NCBI GenBank assembly: GCA_029945375.1
Contig: CM057057.1
Coordinates: 4,154,001 to 4,218,000 of the forward strand
Length of the DNA stretch: 64,000 nucleotides
Direction: 5' to 3'
Origin: Agaricus subrufescens
Taxonomy: Eukaryota; Basidiomycota; Agaricomycetes; Agaricales; Agaricaceae
Of the stretch, positions 37,368 to 49,808 are shown in pieces. The first letter of the stretch is position 1. Every line of letters begins with the position of its first letter. The notes under the pieces are model-generated. The model saw only the letters and a program-made list of their open reading frames with translations, was not told where the DNA came from and ran no database searches. Position numbers and translations under genes: made by a program.

Positions 37368-39827
37368 CTACATGACTCTCAAAGTCCACCCGTGAAGTCC
37401 ACCTTCCGCAGCTGCAGCTGCCAACCAACTTGGGTCCACAGGAGGACCATTTGGAGGATTCCCGGCTGCCATCGCGTTCAAATCCACACCTTGGAATACA
37501 TTATCGCACGCGATTGTCCTGCCGGAGTGATAGCCAATGCCATCCGAAGACCTGATGAACAACAGTGGTAGACTCCGGCCAGCTATTGATGGTGGAGGCG
37601 GGGCGGGAGAGGTGGGTAATGCACCATTACCATTCCTGCCTTCGTGGGCGGAGCCATTTTCAGGTGATTGCCGGTTACCTTGCGCCTCGGAATGTGGAGG
37701 TAAAGCGTCGTCCTCTACAGCTTTGATGATGTCTTGTAGAGGAGGCATCTCTACCACAACGATAGTGTGCAAAGGACCTGCTGACATATAACGTTGTGGT
37801 GGCACGCTTGGACTGAGGGGAGAACCGGTGGCGGGATCAGTCGCACCAGGAGTACCGTCCATGGATGGTCCCGGTAGAGATGGGACAAACGGTGATATGT
37901 TGGTCAACGGGCCTGGGGCTGCGGTCTGATAGACGCGCAAGCGAAGCGGACCAAGATTGCCAAGATACACATCCAAAGGTGTTTGTTGCCTCGTGTTAGG
38001 GTCTTCATAGAAGAAGTTAGATACGGTGAGTTCAATAGTGTTGCTTGCAAGGCGATATATTGGGGCGGTAAAAAGTGTAGGAAAGGGGGTGATGGGGAGC
38101 TCGGGTATCGTATTGTTTTGACCGAAAGCGTCAAAAAAGGTGTATTGGAATTTAGCTAGATAATTGATTAGGTTTTTAACACACAGACGGGGGGAAAATA
38201 TGCTCACAAATCCCAACAATAGTCCAGCAAAGATAATCGTCAACTTCGTCAGATATAATCCGCTGACCGTCTTTGACTTCGTCTCGAATCCGCGGGGACT
38301 GGAACATGAGGGGATGCGTTCCGGCCTGCGTGGACATACCAGGCGCAGGGGGTGCGACAACTCCATTCGTACCAGGAAGAGGGCCAGCTGCCGACAGGTA
38401 ATGCCGTGAGCCATCGGGACTTACACGCTGAAGAGCGATCTTTTGCATTTGACTGACAGGGCCGCCATCATCATTGGAAACACGACCCTTATCAACTTTG
38501 CGGATGATGAGGGGCGAGGTGGAGATACCAGAATGGGTATCGGATAAGACAATTTCACACCCATAAGTGACTGGCTGAGGGCCCGCTGTTGCAGCAGTGT
38601 GAGAGCGGGAAAAGTGATAGTTCTCATCACATGACACGTACCAACAGTGTGCGCCTCCCCCCCTGGACGGCGTACAACATTGACATTAAACGCGGACCAC
38701 GCGACATTGCTTGCGCACAACTGAGCATGATCAATGGTCATATATTTGGTGCGGACGGTTTGCGAATTGATACGATTAAACAGCGAAACAGGTCCTCCAG
38801 CAAGGATACAAGAAGAGATGTTGCGCGTCTTGGCCGTCTTTTTGGAGGGCTTGGAGATGATAGTGACTGGGGCCGAGTCAAAAGTAGCCCATACGCGTCC
38901 ACTACCAGGCTCTGCATTATCGGGAGCTAAAGATGGGGAGGAAGGTTCGGCAATGTCAAGGGAGAGCTGGAAACTTTTGGCTTTCGCAGTTCCGGTGACA
39001 TGCAGAAACTTGAAGCTCGCGGTCATGTTGTTGTCCAGAGGGGCTTTCTGTTCAAAGGAACGCTCCCCGCTTTCGGACACGACGGCCATAGAGAGCTGCT
39101 GACTACGCATATGCCACAGGGGCCCTTCAATGTGAACAACAGGGGGCGGACAGAGAAAACGCTTTTCACTCCCATAGGACTTTTGAGCGACGGCCGCGTG
39201 AAGGCATATGACGGTCGTCATGGGCATGACGCGTGCAGGGTCCTGCGAGACATGATCACGGACGATACGGCGTATCTTGCTATGCGGATCGTCAGCCTCG
39301 GCATCTTCGAGCTTGCGTTTACCGGAAGACGGCTGAGGGGGTGACGTGAGGAGGAAGGCAAGGGATTTGAGGGAGGGGCTGGCGACTGACCTGAGCTGGT
39401 GCAAGGATAGTGGGAGGGTTAGCCTGAGGGACCTGGGGCGGATTTGAAGCGCTCCAGGGGGGCAGTTGCTGGCCGTTTGTTACGGCCTCCTTCTTGGAAG
39501 CAGCGATGATAGACTGCAGAGAGGCATTCGGGTCGGGTGCAGAGAGCTGAGGGGTCGTTTCCGAGACGGGGGGAGGTGGGGACGATTTTGGGGAGTTTGC
39601 GGCGGGGGGCTGCGGGGTGGGCTGCTTGCTTGGAACCTGCAAAGAGAGATGAACGGGAGATGCGGGGAAACGGGGGGAGCAATTACAAGGAGATTGGGGG
39701 TCTGCTGCGCGGGGGTTGCTGAGCGGGAGTGGTGGGCGGAATGGTGGTCGGCTGGCTGGGGATCCGGCGGGCCCGCAGCCATCTGGAGGTGATGGTTGAG
39801 GAAGAAGGGGTCCTGAGGCAAAGACAT
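37368..39827 (-). CDS. CSL-type transcription factor (CBF1/Su(H)/LAG-1 family)
   Basis: Five exons: 39687-39827, 39391-39636, 38642-39332, 38208-38585 and 37368-38155; 747 residues in frame. The N-terminal 130 residues are rich in Pro, Ser and Gln. A basic KRKLEDAE...SKIRRIV stretch follows, then the Rel-homology DNA-binding domain: VICLHAAVAQKSYGSEKRFL and CPPPVVHIEG. The beta-trefoil carries VTIISKPSKKTAKTRNISSC and SLFNRINSQTVRTKYMT. The final exon holds an IPT/TIG-like domain and a Gly/Pro-rich tail. Fungi lack Notch; in fission yeast the CSL proteins Cbf11 and Cbf12 act in adhesion, lipid metabolism and cell cycle. Base composition of the first exons is clearly GC-richer than the flanks. 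Confidence 0.9.
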
Positions 39828-39968
39828 TATAGGCGTGAGAGCAAAGTCTCACGACGGAGGCGAGTGGGAAAGTAGGCAGACAGTGGGAAAACCGACAGAC
39901 TTCAACATGCAGGCGTGCGAATATCTACTCCTAACGTGGGAACTCCGTGTCTCGGCATAACGGCACCC

Positions 39969-40690
39969 CTACACACTGTGATCGCCGAACTCGCCGCTCG
40001 CGTCCCCCGCCCCTGCCGTGCTGCGCTCCCGCCGCGTCCGCTGCGCCAGATACAGCGACGTCTCGTCCACCACCTCGCCCCCCGCGTACGGCGACAGCAG
40101 CTGCCCGCGCCCCGCCTCGGAGTCCTCCGCTGGCCCGCCAAACAGGCTGACATCTTCTGTTGTCCCACGGTCAGCATCCAGAATAGAACGCCAAGCATGC
40201 GCTCTGATCACTTGATCCCACACTTACTGAGCGTTAAGACCCCCAGTTTGTCCTCCCCCTCAATTGCCTCGCCCGTTTCTTTTCCAAATAGCGCGGACCA
40301 CCCCCCTCGCAGAGGCCCTTCCTCTCGCGCCTCCTCCTCCTTTCCCTCCTCCCCCTCCCCCCACAACCACCCCCACTCCTCCTCCTCCCTCCTTATCGCT
40401 GACAATGACGTTGGGAAGAACCCTGACAAATTAAATGGCCCCCCATCTCGCTTCGACTCTATCAACTCTGTCGACGCCCGTCGTTTCGCGCCACTATCCT
40501 TCCTCACATCCACATTTGACACAGATCTCTGAATAGACGACCTTGCTACAGACATAGATCCCATCCCCATCATCGGCTGAGGCACAGACTTCGAACGAAC
40601 GAGCGACGTAGCGGGCACCGAAGTTGTTACAGGCATTTCCGAAAAAACGAAAGAGAGGGGGAGGAGACCGGGGCTCAAGGTCCATTCCAT
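39969..40690 (-). CDS. Small hypothetical Ser-rich, acidic protein
   Basis: Two exons, 40228-40690 and 39969-40156, with a 71-nt GTAAGT...ACAG intron; 216 residues. I do not recognise it. The N-terminal half is rich in Ser and Val with SMSVARSSIQRS. A Glu/Gly/Trp-rich stretch follows (EEEEWGWLWGEGEEGKEEEA), then WSALFGKETG. The second exon encodes DVSLFGGPAEDSEAGRG and GGEVVDETSLYLAQ. There is no signal peptide or membrane segment. The second exon is strikingly GC-rich. It lies 141 nt upstream (in transcription order) of the CSL gene on the same strand. The clean splice junction and in-frame total support a real gene. Confidence 0.6.
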
Positions 40691-41776
40691 GCTAATTTAA
40701 ATCTCTGTACTTTGGGGCGCGAAGGCCAGTGTCACGGCCCAGATCACGGCCGTCCTTTCTCGGTAACCCCACCCCAGAGAAATAGCAATGATCATGTTTG
40801 AGCTTGTAGTCGATCTAGGAGTAGGCCTAAGTTTATAAAATCATCGACGCGATCGTGCCGTGGCATTTTAATCGTTTCTGATCTTCATCGTGAGGCTTTC
40901 ACGTCCAAGATGAAGCAAATTATCTCTCCCTTTCCTCTCCCTCGAATTTCCTCTATCCGCCATGTCATGGGACTAGTCTACTCTCGGCCTGCAAATATCT
41001 CCTTACAACCAACTCGAGCAAGCGAAAGCCGCATAAACCAAGGCTGTATATCACCCATGGAATTCGACCAAACCAAATATAGTCCGAAGACGACTCCGAT
41101 CAAACGACGTCCTCTGGTGGACATATTTATTCAACGTAAAAATATATACATTCATCAGGCTAACAGTACCTACACACTGCACGCAAAAACCAACCCGATA
41201 ATAGAAAAAAAAGTTTATCAAAACAACAAATGGATTAAAGAGTCTTGTAAAGAGTGTGGTCGTAAGAGAGTGGTGGGTGAAAAAGTCTTTGACAGCGTAC
41301 AATGTATGTCCATGGATGTAAACGAAAAAAAAAATGTCCACAGTGCAAATATAAAATGCGGAAGTTGAAGTTGAAGTTTGAAGCGCCCTATAATTATGTC
41401 AAGTTCTGTTCTAATAAGTAGATCCCAAAATAGACTGAAAAAAAAAGGTCGTGCGCCGTTGAATAGTAAGGAGTGTGGCGACTTTAAGTGGCAAGGGTAG
41501 TTGCATGTGTCTGAGGCACGCACGAATAGTTGAAGGATAGTGATGAGGCAGAACTCTGAGAAAGGGGGTAAAAAAAAATTGATATCCAAAGTTCAAGGGG
41601 CGCCGTAGGGGAAACATTCTTCATCAGAGAATCTGCACTCCTCCGACCTGCAACTAGTATATCCACTTGAGGGAGCAGAAACGAAAAGGAGGTATATCTG
41701 CGCAGATCGAATCTCAATCACATCAACACCAAGGAATCGTTTTACTTACTTTCCGCTCTCCAAGCAGGACCACATC
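40691..41776. other. AT-rich intergenic region (1.1 kb)
   Basis: Upstream flank of the orphan gene and downstream flank of the DUF4203 gene. It is AT-rich, with A and T runs. It includes a 152-codon plus-strand frame with an ATG (40910-41368) whose product is Lys/Asn/Ile-rich and resembles nothing I know. I do not call it. A likely 3' UTR intron of the DUF4203 gene lies at 41698-41749. Confidence 0.45.
41698..41749 (-). other. Probable 3' UTR intron of the DUF4203 gene
   Basis: A 52-nt minus-strand stretch begins GTAAGT and ends TGCGCAG. It has perfect donor and acceptor sequences and the length usual for introns here. It starts 27 nt after the TAG stop at 41777-41779. It could be a UTR intron or part of an alternative C-terminus. 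Confidence 0.4.
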
Positions 41777-44733
41777 CTATGTCAGAAGGTCTTTACTCTT
41801 CCTCCAATTCTGATTCCTCTTCGCTACGTCCTGACTCCGGCTACTAACCAGCGGGCTGCCCTTTGGCTGTCCATGCGGGGGGAACGGTACAGACGAGTCT
41901 CTCTTCTTCATTCCAAATTCACCCGCGCTATCTCTATTACCGCTACTGTTAGTGGCCTGGAATTTCTGCCAGTCTTCGACCTTCAGCACCGAAAGCTTCT
42001 TGGACGAGTTACCAGCGCCAGCAAAACCAAGTCTATCTGCACTCAACGATCTCGAATGCCGTTTCCGACCCGTTCCATCACCGCCAGTATTATTATCCCT
42101 TTTCCTTGCCGACCGATCCCCGCTGCGGCCGCGATCTTGCCCTTGCTCTCTCCTCTCCAACGCAGCAGCCTTCTCTGCTTGCTTCTTTAGCATGGAATCT
42201 CTTTCAACTCTCTTCGCCTTCTCCCATCTTTCCTTTGCATTTCTCAAATCCGCAGTCTCCTTCTCCGCTTTCGTCACAGGCTCTTGTAACGTTCTCATCT
42301 TCTCCCTATGTCTGTCATTCAACTCTTCGAAAGTCTTTACAACGGGAGCTTTAGATGTTACACGTTGAGGTACAGGTGCTTGCACATTTCCAGGTTGCGA
42401 CTTTCGCGGTGGTAGTATCGTGACAGCTGACTCCTTTTCCTTTTGTACCGGAGCGTATCCCATGTTGCCGAGACCGGTGACACCTGCCAATCCAGAAGCT
42501 CTCTTATCAGAAACAATTTTCGACAAGGGTACATCGTCCATCTCCTCTCCACCCAAACTTCCAACTGGTGTGCCGCTCCCACTACTTGTAACCAACAAGC
42601 TCTCTCTCCTCTTTCTGCTCTCCAGGGCTTCTTGAACAGCTGTGGATATAGCCGGGCGAGGGCCAAGCGATCCTTGAATAGGAGGGGTGACACCAGATGG
42701 AGGTTGTAACAGCTTGCGTTCTTGTATATATGCATCCCAATCGGGGTCTTTCACAGGTACACTGGTCGGCCTTGAGAGGGATTCACCCTGAGCTCCTCCG
42801 GCACCACCGAGTGACGACAATTCCATCGCGAGGTTATAAGGATCCGTCTCCCTAGGCGGACGTGCATGTGGATGGCTGGCTGGTAAAAGAGCGGTAGACG
42901 CGTCCATGCTCAAAGTGCGCCTTGAAGCCATTGAGAGTCTCCTTGAGTGATTCGCTGGAGGTTGACTGGGTTCAGACTTCAAAACATCAATTGACTTGCG
43001 TATATTCTGGATCTCGACGAGAAGTTCTTCCTTTTTCTTCAAGTCTTGAAGTTCTTGCAGGCTCATATCCCTGAGTTTTGGCTCCTTCTTCTCCTCAGTG
43101 ATGAAATTAGAGGGAACATCATCTTGAATACCCGACCCCAGGTCCAGAGTGGGTAATACTCCCAGAACTTGAGATGCTCGTGAACGACGGAGATCGTCTT
43201 CAGGTGCAGGTGCGACTTTGAAGTCGGATAGCCCTGACATGTGGCGTTGCCGATTGTCCTCGATAAGGGTGGCGGGGGATGCGGAGCCGTCTTTTTCCTT
43301 CAGCAGAGGCGAGAAAGAAAACATACTGCCCGGTGTGGGATGGTCCTTCTCCCATGCCTCTCTCTCATGCGCAAGGCCCGCAAAGTGACTCGCAGCTTGC
43401 ATTTCAGCTTCTTCATCCCGTTTCCGAGCCTCCTCAGCAATCTCCCTGAGTTTTTTCTTGAGAACCCTCAAGATACGAAGCTGAACGGCAGTGCCCATGA
43501 GAGCAATAGCACCGATGAGACCAAGTTCAATTTGCATGGTCTGGGACACGGGGAACTGTATCTCATTTTCGGTGAACTTGGGAAAGAGGGAGTGAAATCC
43601 TATGTTCCACATGTAGAACTATACGGATTATGTCACCTCTGATCAAAAGCAGGTTCATCAAGAATTCTCACCTCCTTAAGGCCAGCGGTGGTGAAGCAGT
43701 CCACCCCGAGTATAAAGGCAGAGGAACCGACAAATGCCGTGGAAATGAGAAGGACATGATAATGGATCTGATTCATTGTCCGGTCACGGAGAGGCAGCAT
43801 GGAGAGGCAATAATAAGCTCACCTTCGGGATAGTGCTCAACGTAAAGCCTACGACGGCGAGGGCTGGTGAATGAATGTATCAGGGACTGGTTGATTAGTG
43901 GTCGGAGATTAGGTGACTTGCCAATGTACAGAATCCAGCGGTAACCAACAGGTTTGATCACACCGCCGTTGTGGAAACATTCGATCCAGAAGCCAAAGGC
44001 GAGGCCTCCCCAAGCGCCAATGCCATACCTGGCTGCTTTCCAGAAAAAGATAGCAATACCGCCGCCAGCAACTCCGGCAATGACGCTCGCAAGAACGAAC
44101 ATGCCGCGCAGAGTTTTTGACGGGGGTTTGACAGCGGGCACAACACCATAACGTACGATGAGGACACCGCAGGTGAGGGAAAGTGTATAGAAGCCAATCA
44201 GGAAAAACGACGTCCTGTCAAATCGGCAGTCAGGTGAATTTGATTTATGTCCGATAAAGTTACAACAGAGCCCTACCAACGGTTTTTGTGACCCCAGAAA
44301 GTTGAGGGGAGACCAGTGAGGATGAGAATACCTCCAAGCACGCCAAAAGCCGGGTCAATACGGGTGTCCTGGGAAGACGAAGAAAAAAAATGAAGAGGGA
44401 AAAAATGCACATGGTCAGAGCGTTACGCACCAGGACGATGGGGGCAGGCGTGGACGAGTTGGAGGCAGAAACGGCAGCTGCCGAGGCTGAGGCGGACGTC
44501 GAGGTGGGAGTGAGTGTGTGGGTGACATTGAAGGTGGTCGGGACAGCGGTCACAATCTGGGTGTTGGCGCCATTTAAACGAGTGGAGGTGGTGATGTTGG
44601 TCGTGGCAGTCGTGAGGGCTATGGACAGAAGAATGGGGGTGGGGGACTGCTGGGTGGTCTGTGCGGAGGCCGACGTCGTGGACTGGGCGGCGGCGAGACC
44701 ACCGAGGGCGAGGAGGGGGAGCCAGATCCTCAT
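41777..44733 (-). CDS. DUF4203/TMEM198-type seven-helix membrane protein with long cytoplasmic tail
   Basis: The start MRIWLPLLALGGLAAAQ at 44733 is a clear signal peptide. A Thr/Ser-rich external stretch follows (about 80 residues, several N-x-T sites). Membrane helices typical of the DUF4203 domain come next: FFLIGFYTLSLTCGVLIVRY, GMFVLASVIAGVAGGGIAIF and AWGGLAFGFWIECFHNGG, then MQIELGLIGAIALMGTAVQ. The tail, encoded mostly in one exon (41777-43612), has about 570 residues. It is charged, with coiled-coil segments (LKKKLREIAEEARKRDEEAE; LQELQDLKKKEELLVEIQNI) and a Lys/Arg/Ser-rich end. Mammalian TMEM198 scaffolds Wnt-receptor kinases; the fungal role is unknown. Five or so exons are implied. 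A possible intron lies just after the stop codon. Confidence 0.82.
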
Positions 44734-44810
44734 TCGTGGTGGGAGGAGGAGAAGCAGTGTATTGGCATAAACTACTGATGGCTACACGTCGATTGATGTC
44801 CGCGGCTGCC

Positions 44811-46756
44811 TCACTCAAAGGGCCGAAAACGGACGGGCGCCACCCCGATCTCTCTCAGAATCCGCCTCATCCGCTCGCCGAGGCCCATCCGCTCGTCCTC
44901 GCCGCCCTTCTCCACCACCGTCACCACCGTCCCGCGCCGCCCGAACCGCCCGACCCGGCCCGCCACGTGCAGATAGGCGTCCACCGACTGGCCGCTGATT
45001 CGGGGCCCGTCCGGCATCCCCAGCGAGAAGACGTGCGTCGCATCGGGCACGTCCAGCCCCCGCGCCATCGCCAGCGTCGTCACCAGCAGCACCGGGTTCT
45101 CCTTTCCGCCTCCCACGGCAGGGTTCTGTGCATCAAATGTCCGTGCATCTAGTCCCATCTGACGGAGCTCATACACCGCCCGGAACACCGGTGCGCTTGA
45201 CGGTATCACTAACAAGGCCAGTCTCGGTACCACCACGGCCACGGCCGTCGCGATCGCCTCCAGCGCATTCACATTGAACGGCGAAGGAGTGCTCCGATAC
45301 TTTTCAGCAAATCCTTCTGTCAGATGCACATTGTCAGCAACCACGGCTCCAGACACGCCGCACACGCCCACCTGAAATTTCCGTTCCAGGCTGGTCACCT
45401 GTCACCGTCGAAGGTGCCCCTTGTGTTTCCGTTGTTGCCGACTCCTCAGCCATGTCCAATGTCTCTTCTTCCACTTCCAGCGCTCCCTCGACATTCGTGA
45501 TTTCCTTGTCAGAAACTTCAATCACACAATGCTTCACCCGTCCACTTTTGGCAGCCTCCAGAACCATTGTCTCTGTCTCACCTGTTTCCTTCTTATTCGG
45601 TTTCGAGTCGGTGTTCTTGACCTTGAGAACCGAATGCCGATCCAGCCACCCACTTTCTTCATACAAGTAGTTGCTCAAGCCCGTCCTCAACGTCGCGCTT
45701 GAGAGCACCAATTGCGGTCCCGGCATGGCTCCGACACCCAGATGACTTCCTTTATCATACCACCCTCCGCTACGCTGCCACTCCTGCTGCTGCTTCTTGT
45801 TTACCTCCTTCCGCGCCGTATAAATAAAATCGAGAAGCTCTCTAGTGGGGCCAGGGTGTTTCAGAATCTTCCTAACCGCTTTCTCATGGGAACCTCTCCA
45901 CGACTTTCCAGGATCCTTCCTGGGCACAGTCTCCACCAGATAATCAACTTCGTCAACCACAACCGTGCTCAAATATTGGAGTGGAACCAAACCAGGATCT
46001 AGCTTGAACAAATCTAGCATCGCCTGTGGCGTACTAACCAGAATATGGGGTTTCGTTTCGTGAAGTTTCTTCCTCCCAAGGGAAACGTGTTTCTGCCCAT
46101 CACGAGTCAAGTATTGCGCTATCCGTTCTATATCCAACTCCACCCCCTCCGTTCTCGTCGAAGCTTCCGCAATACGTCTAATCCAATGCAAATACTGGTA
46201 AGCCAAATTTGAATGCGGGACCAGTACAAGCGAGGTAACACTCTCTCGGTCTTCGGGCATCCCAAAGAGAGATTTACCAACAAACTTGACACGAGGCTTT
46301 CCCAGAAGTGCTAACGCAATTCCGAATGACCTAAAATAATTTAACTCGTCAAATTCCATAATTAAAGATTTTTTCTCTCGAAATTCTTTTTAGCCAGTAA
46401 TAGTAATGAAAAACCACGTACTTGCCAGTTCCCGTCTCGTCTTTCACCCAGACATCTCCCCCACCCAATATCGCTGGGATAAACTTTTCTTGAGCACGCG
46501 TAGGAGATACAGCGTTCGGATATGCGCGAGATAGTCCTTCCACGAGAGGCTTTCTCAATCCCAATTTCTCCCATGTCGCTTTTCCGTCGTCATCCTCTCC
46601 AGTGTTGCTCGACGCGACAGTATTAAGGCTTCGACCTTTATTACATAGTTTAATGGCACGACATCGCGGTCGGGCCTGAAATAATACTTTTGCAGAGGAG
46701 TACGGTGTGGACGGTCCAACGACTTTTGAAGCAGTGGAGGAAATGAGGAAGTGCAT
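44811..46756 (-). CDS. MRH4: Mitochondrial DEAD-box RNA helicase (Mrh4-like)
   Basis: Three exons: 46422-46756, 45399-46330 and 44811-45316; 590 residues in frame. The N-terminus MHFLISSTASKVVGPS...ARPRCRAIKLCNK is Arg/Lys/Ser-rich without acids, a likely mitochondrial presequence. Helicase motifs: Q-like PTRAQEKFIPAIL, motif I DETGTGKS (split by an intron), Ia VLVPHSNLAYQ, Ib STPQAMLDL, II VVDEVDYL (DEVD in place of DEAD), III SSATL, V TTLAMARGLDVPD and VI YLHVAGRVGRFGRRG (HVAGR in place of HRIGR). In yeast Mrh4 is needed for mitochondrial large-subunit rRNA assembly. The family assignment follows from the divergent motif II and the presequence, so the symbol is provisional. Confidence 0.8.
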
Positions 46757-47159
46757 GTAGTATCACGTGTCTTTTTCCGAGCTTAACTGACCCGACCTTC
46801 CCTGACCGGCGCTGGTGGCCGCCGGTGACCGACGGGCTATTGAGCGCGATGCGGAAGAATAAAGAACGTCAGAAATTCTGTTCTCTACTGTTCTCTGCGA
46901 AAATTCTGTCAAGAAGTGTACAGTACCCAAGTAAACGAACAAGAAAGATTTGTTGACAGCCTCAATTCCTCAATTGAATTAAGCTGGCTCTTCTCTTGGG
47001 CATTGAAATAGCACATCCAAGGAGTCTACCGCAATGAAACGCACACGTATATTAGGACCGACAATTCTTGTCGTGATAAGTACAGAGCCGTGTTTAACTT
47101 GAATGTGAGTTTACGTGACAACACCAACAGGCACAGAAAATCTAATCCTCATGCAAAGT
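46757..47159. other. Intergenic region (403 nt)
   Basis: Upstream flank of the helicase and downstream flank of the MFS gene. It includes several TTCTGT/TTCTCT repeats near 46.87-46.91 kb. No gene is seen. Confidence 0.45.
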
Positions 47160-49701
47160 TCAATTTCCGGTGGAGACGGCTTCGTAATCCCCTGTTCTGC
47201 TCCCACTTAACAACCGAGTAAACCACCCCTTTCGGTTCATGCGGCCCCCCGATTGTTCGCGCTCCGACCGGTTTGTGGGTATACTTTGATAGTTTGTGGA
47301 AACAGAATGACTATGGTCAACTAATGATGCGCGTTCTGACGGTAGCGGTGTATCTTCATTCTCGAGCATTTCTTGGCGGGCGTCTGGAAGAACAACCGCA
47401 GCTTATTGTGAGTAATAAATATATTGAAGGAGATTAGGAGGCGAACCTTCACCGAACACGGCATCCATTTCTTCGAGTGGTACACCTTTAGTTTCAGGGT
47501 AAACTATTCAAAAACTGTCAGCGGTGATAAGCTAGTGAGAAACGCTTTAGTAACGAACGGAAGTAGACTATCACGTAAAAAGTTAGTATTCTGCTCGGTA
47601 ACCACGGTGCTGTGAAAGGACGTACCCAATATGAAACTACAGATACAAAAGAATCCATGCATAGGGTATAGCCTCCATGCAATCGACTCTTGTAGAACTG
47701 GTGTCAATTCTCCCACTATCCAGTTGAATGCCCAGTTGGTCGCGGTCGACAATGAGACTCCTTTAGCTCGGACAGTGAGTGGCATGATCTAGGTCCGTAA
47801 CTGTAAGCTTAAAACGGATCTTCAATAAGACTAACCATACCTCGGGGGGATAAAGCCATGGAATTGGACCCCAACTATATCCAAATGCAGCATTGAACAC
47901 TATCACGCAAACCACTACCGCATTGGGCGTAGCCGGAACGTCGATGTACATCCAATATCCGGTCATCCCCAGAGCAATAGCCATCTACGAATACGAAAAA
48001 TGATGTTATAGATAGTGGCATAAGTGATAGAAGTACATACAATGACTGCTCCTGACAATAAAATCGCGCGGCGGCCCCATCGGTCGACTAAAACCCAACT
48101 AAACAAAGGAAGGTTGTCAGAAATGGATTTATCTTGCTACAATTGACGTACGGGGGAAGTGTGCTCAGCACATAGATAATAGAGTTGATACCCGTCATCA
48201 GGATAGCATCACGACCGATCCATCCCGCCTCTTCACCAGAGGTTAGGCCTTCTTTCCGATTAAATCAAACGAAAGCCGTACCTTCAAAAACTCGAGCTAA
48301 ATTTCACATAAGTCATTATGATTTTATTGTCACAAGAGGATATATACTCACGAGCATAATAGGAGATGACTTTAAGGTAATTTTAGTCGCAATTCAGCAT
48401 TAAAAAAAATATTAAACGTACCATTGATACCGTTCTAGACTTGATGGTAAACGCCACATCTGATATGACAGTAAAGCTACAACTCACCAGTTGTGCAAAC
48501 GCCTGCGAAGACATAGCGAGTAGTACACGTCGTTTGTACTTCTTCCACATCGCGATATAAGACCTTGCTTCACCAGATTGGCGCTGAGTAAAGAGGATCG
48601 TTATGGCATTTACTTGGATTGGTCGAGCTAACTCACATCCTCCAGCACCTTGGCTCTGATTTCCTGGAACTCTGCCTGCGCAACGGGATTATTAGGATCA
48701 CCACCATGAAGATCGGCAATGACTCTTAACCCCTCTTCTTCGTTGTCGGTATCAATAAGCCACCGTGGGCTCTCAGGCATCAGAAGGGACCCCAGGGCAA
48801 GAATAATTCCGATAACACATTGTATGAAGAGGGGAACTTGCCAAGAAAGGTTGGATTCGATATACGAACAGAAATAATCGATCCACTGCACAGAATATAG
48901 TGAATGCGCGCAGCGAGAAAGGACAAGAAAGTCGTACAACTGAGGAAGAGTAACCGATGATGTTACCAGTGAATTCCATACAAGCTAGTGCACCTCTCTA
49001 AGGCTAGTGCGTTAGTAACGGGAATAAGCCCAGCATTATGAAGTCATACGTGATTCGGAGGAGAGATTTCACTCTGATATATGGGAACAATACATCTGGT
49101 AGAAGAGGTGTTAGGAGGAGATCATCTGTGATGGATTGACGTACGAAAGCAATCCAACACCGCATCCGCTGATGATGCGCCCAACTACCATCGACCAGAA
49201 GCCGACGCTGAGAGTCTGGACAGCACCGCCAATGGTGAAGATGACAGCACCACAGAAGAGTGTTCGCTTCCTTCCGATGATATCACCTATTCTGCCCGCG
49301 GCAAGTGAGGTGACTTGATTTGCCACATCAGGATGGAAGGCTGGCCAAGGAAAGAAGGATGACGTACCGAACGCTCCTATCTCGAGAACAGCGACCATGG
49401 TTCCGACCTCGAGAGAATCCGGTTGGTGAAAGTAGCTTTTGAAGTATGGGCCAGTGATTATGCCACTCATGACACTGCAGAGAGAGGCTTGAGCAGAAAT
49501 ACGCGTATATGATACAACGACCATTACCCCTGGTCATAGCCGAACTAGAGAGCGAGCATGAGGGGCAGGGCGACACGGAGGAGAGAAGGGCGGACGAACC
49601 AGAAAGACGCCGATGCTGGCAAAGACAGACATGGCATAGAGGAGGGGCTCACCGACCAGCCATCGGCGGGAGGGAGCAACGGTTGGGGGGACAGAAGGCA
49701 T
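47160..49701 (-). CDS. MFS sugar transporter (sugar porter family)
   Basis: Proton-linked or facilitative sugar uptake at the plasma membrane. The first exon gives MPSVPPTVAPSRRW and the first helix (LLYAMSVFASIGVFL). After an intron comes FGYDQG, then VMSGIITGPYFKSYFHQPDS. Sugar-porter signatures: GRIGDIIGRKRTLF, VGRIISGCGVGLLS, PESPRWLIDTDNEEEG, NVISYYAPRVFEEAGW, RWGRRAILLSGAVIMA and GYSWGPIPWLYPPEV, with the YPETKGVPLEEMD end signature before a hydrophilic, Ser-rich tail. Twelve helices are expected. About ten exons are implied; the outer limits and signature exons are firm. The sugar specificity cannot be told. The start is 107 nt from the divergent MIM2-like start. Confidence 0.9.
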
Positions 49702-49808
49702 GATGCATCCGTGGGGTGAAGGTAGTGGTAGGTGGGCAAGCGGGGAAAGGGCCCACAGGCCGGGTAAATGTACCGTGACTAGTGGCTGCTTGCATTCAGC
49801 CCTTCACC

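Noticed and set aside
39466..39792. GC-rich plus-strand frame, Gly/Arg-rich
   Set aside because: Mirror image of the Pro/Ser-rich CSL N-terminus; no independent support.
40910..41368. 152-codon plus-strand open frame with an ATG
   Set aside because: The product is Lys/Asn/Ile-rich with no family likeness, and it sits in AT-rich DNA antisense to the 3' region of the DUF4203 gene.
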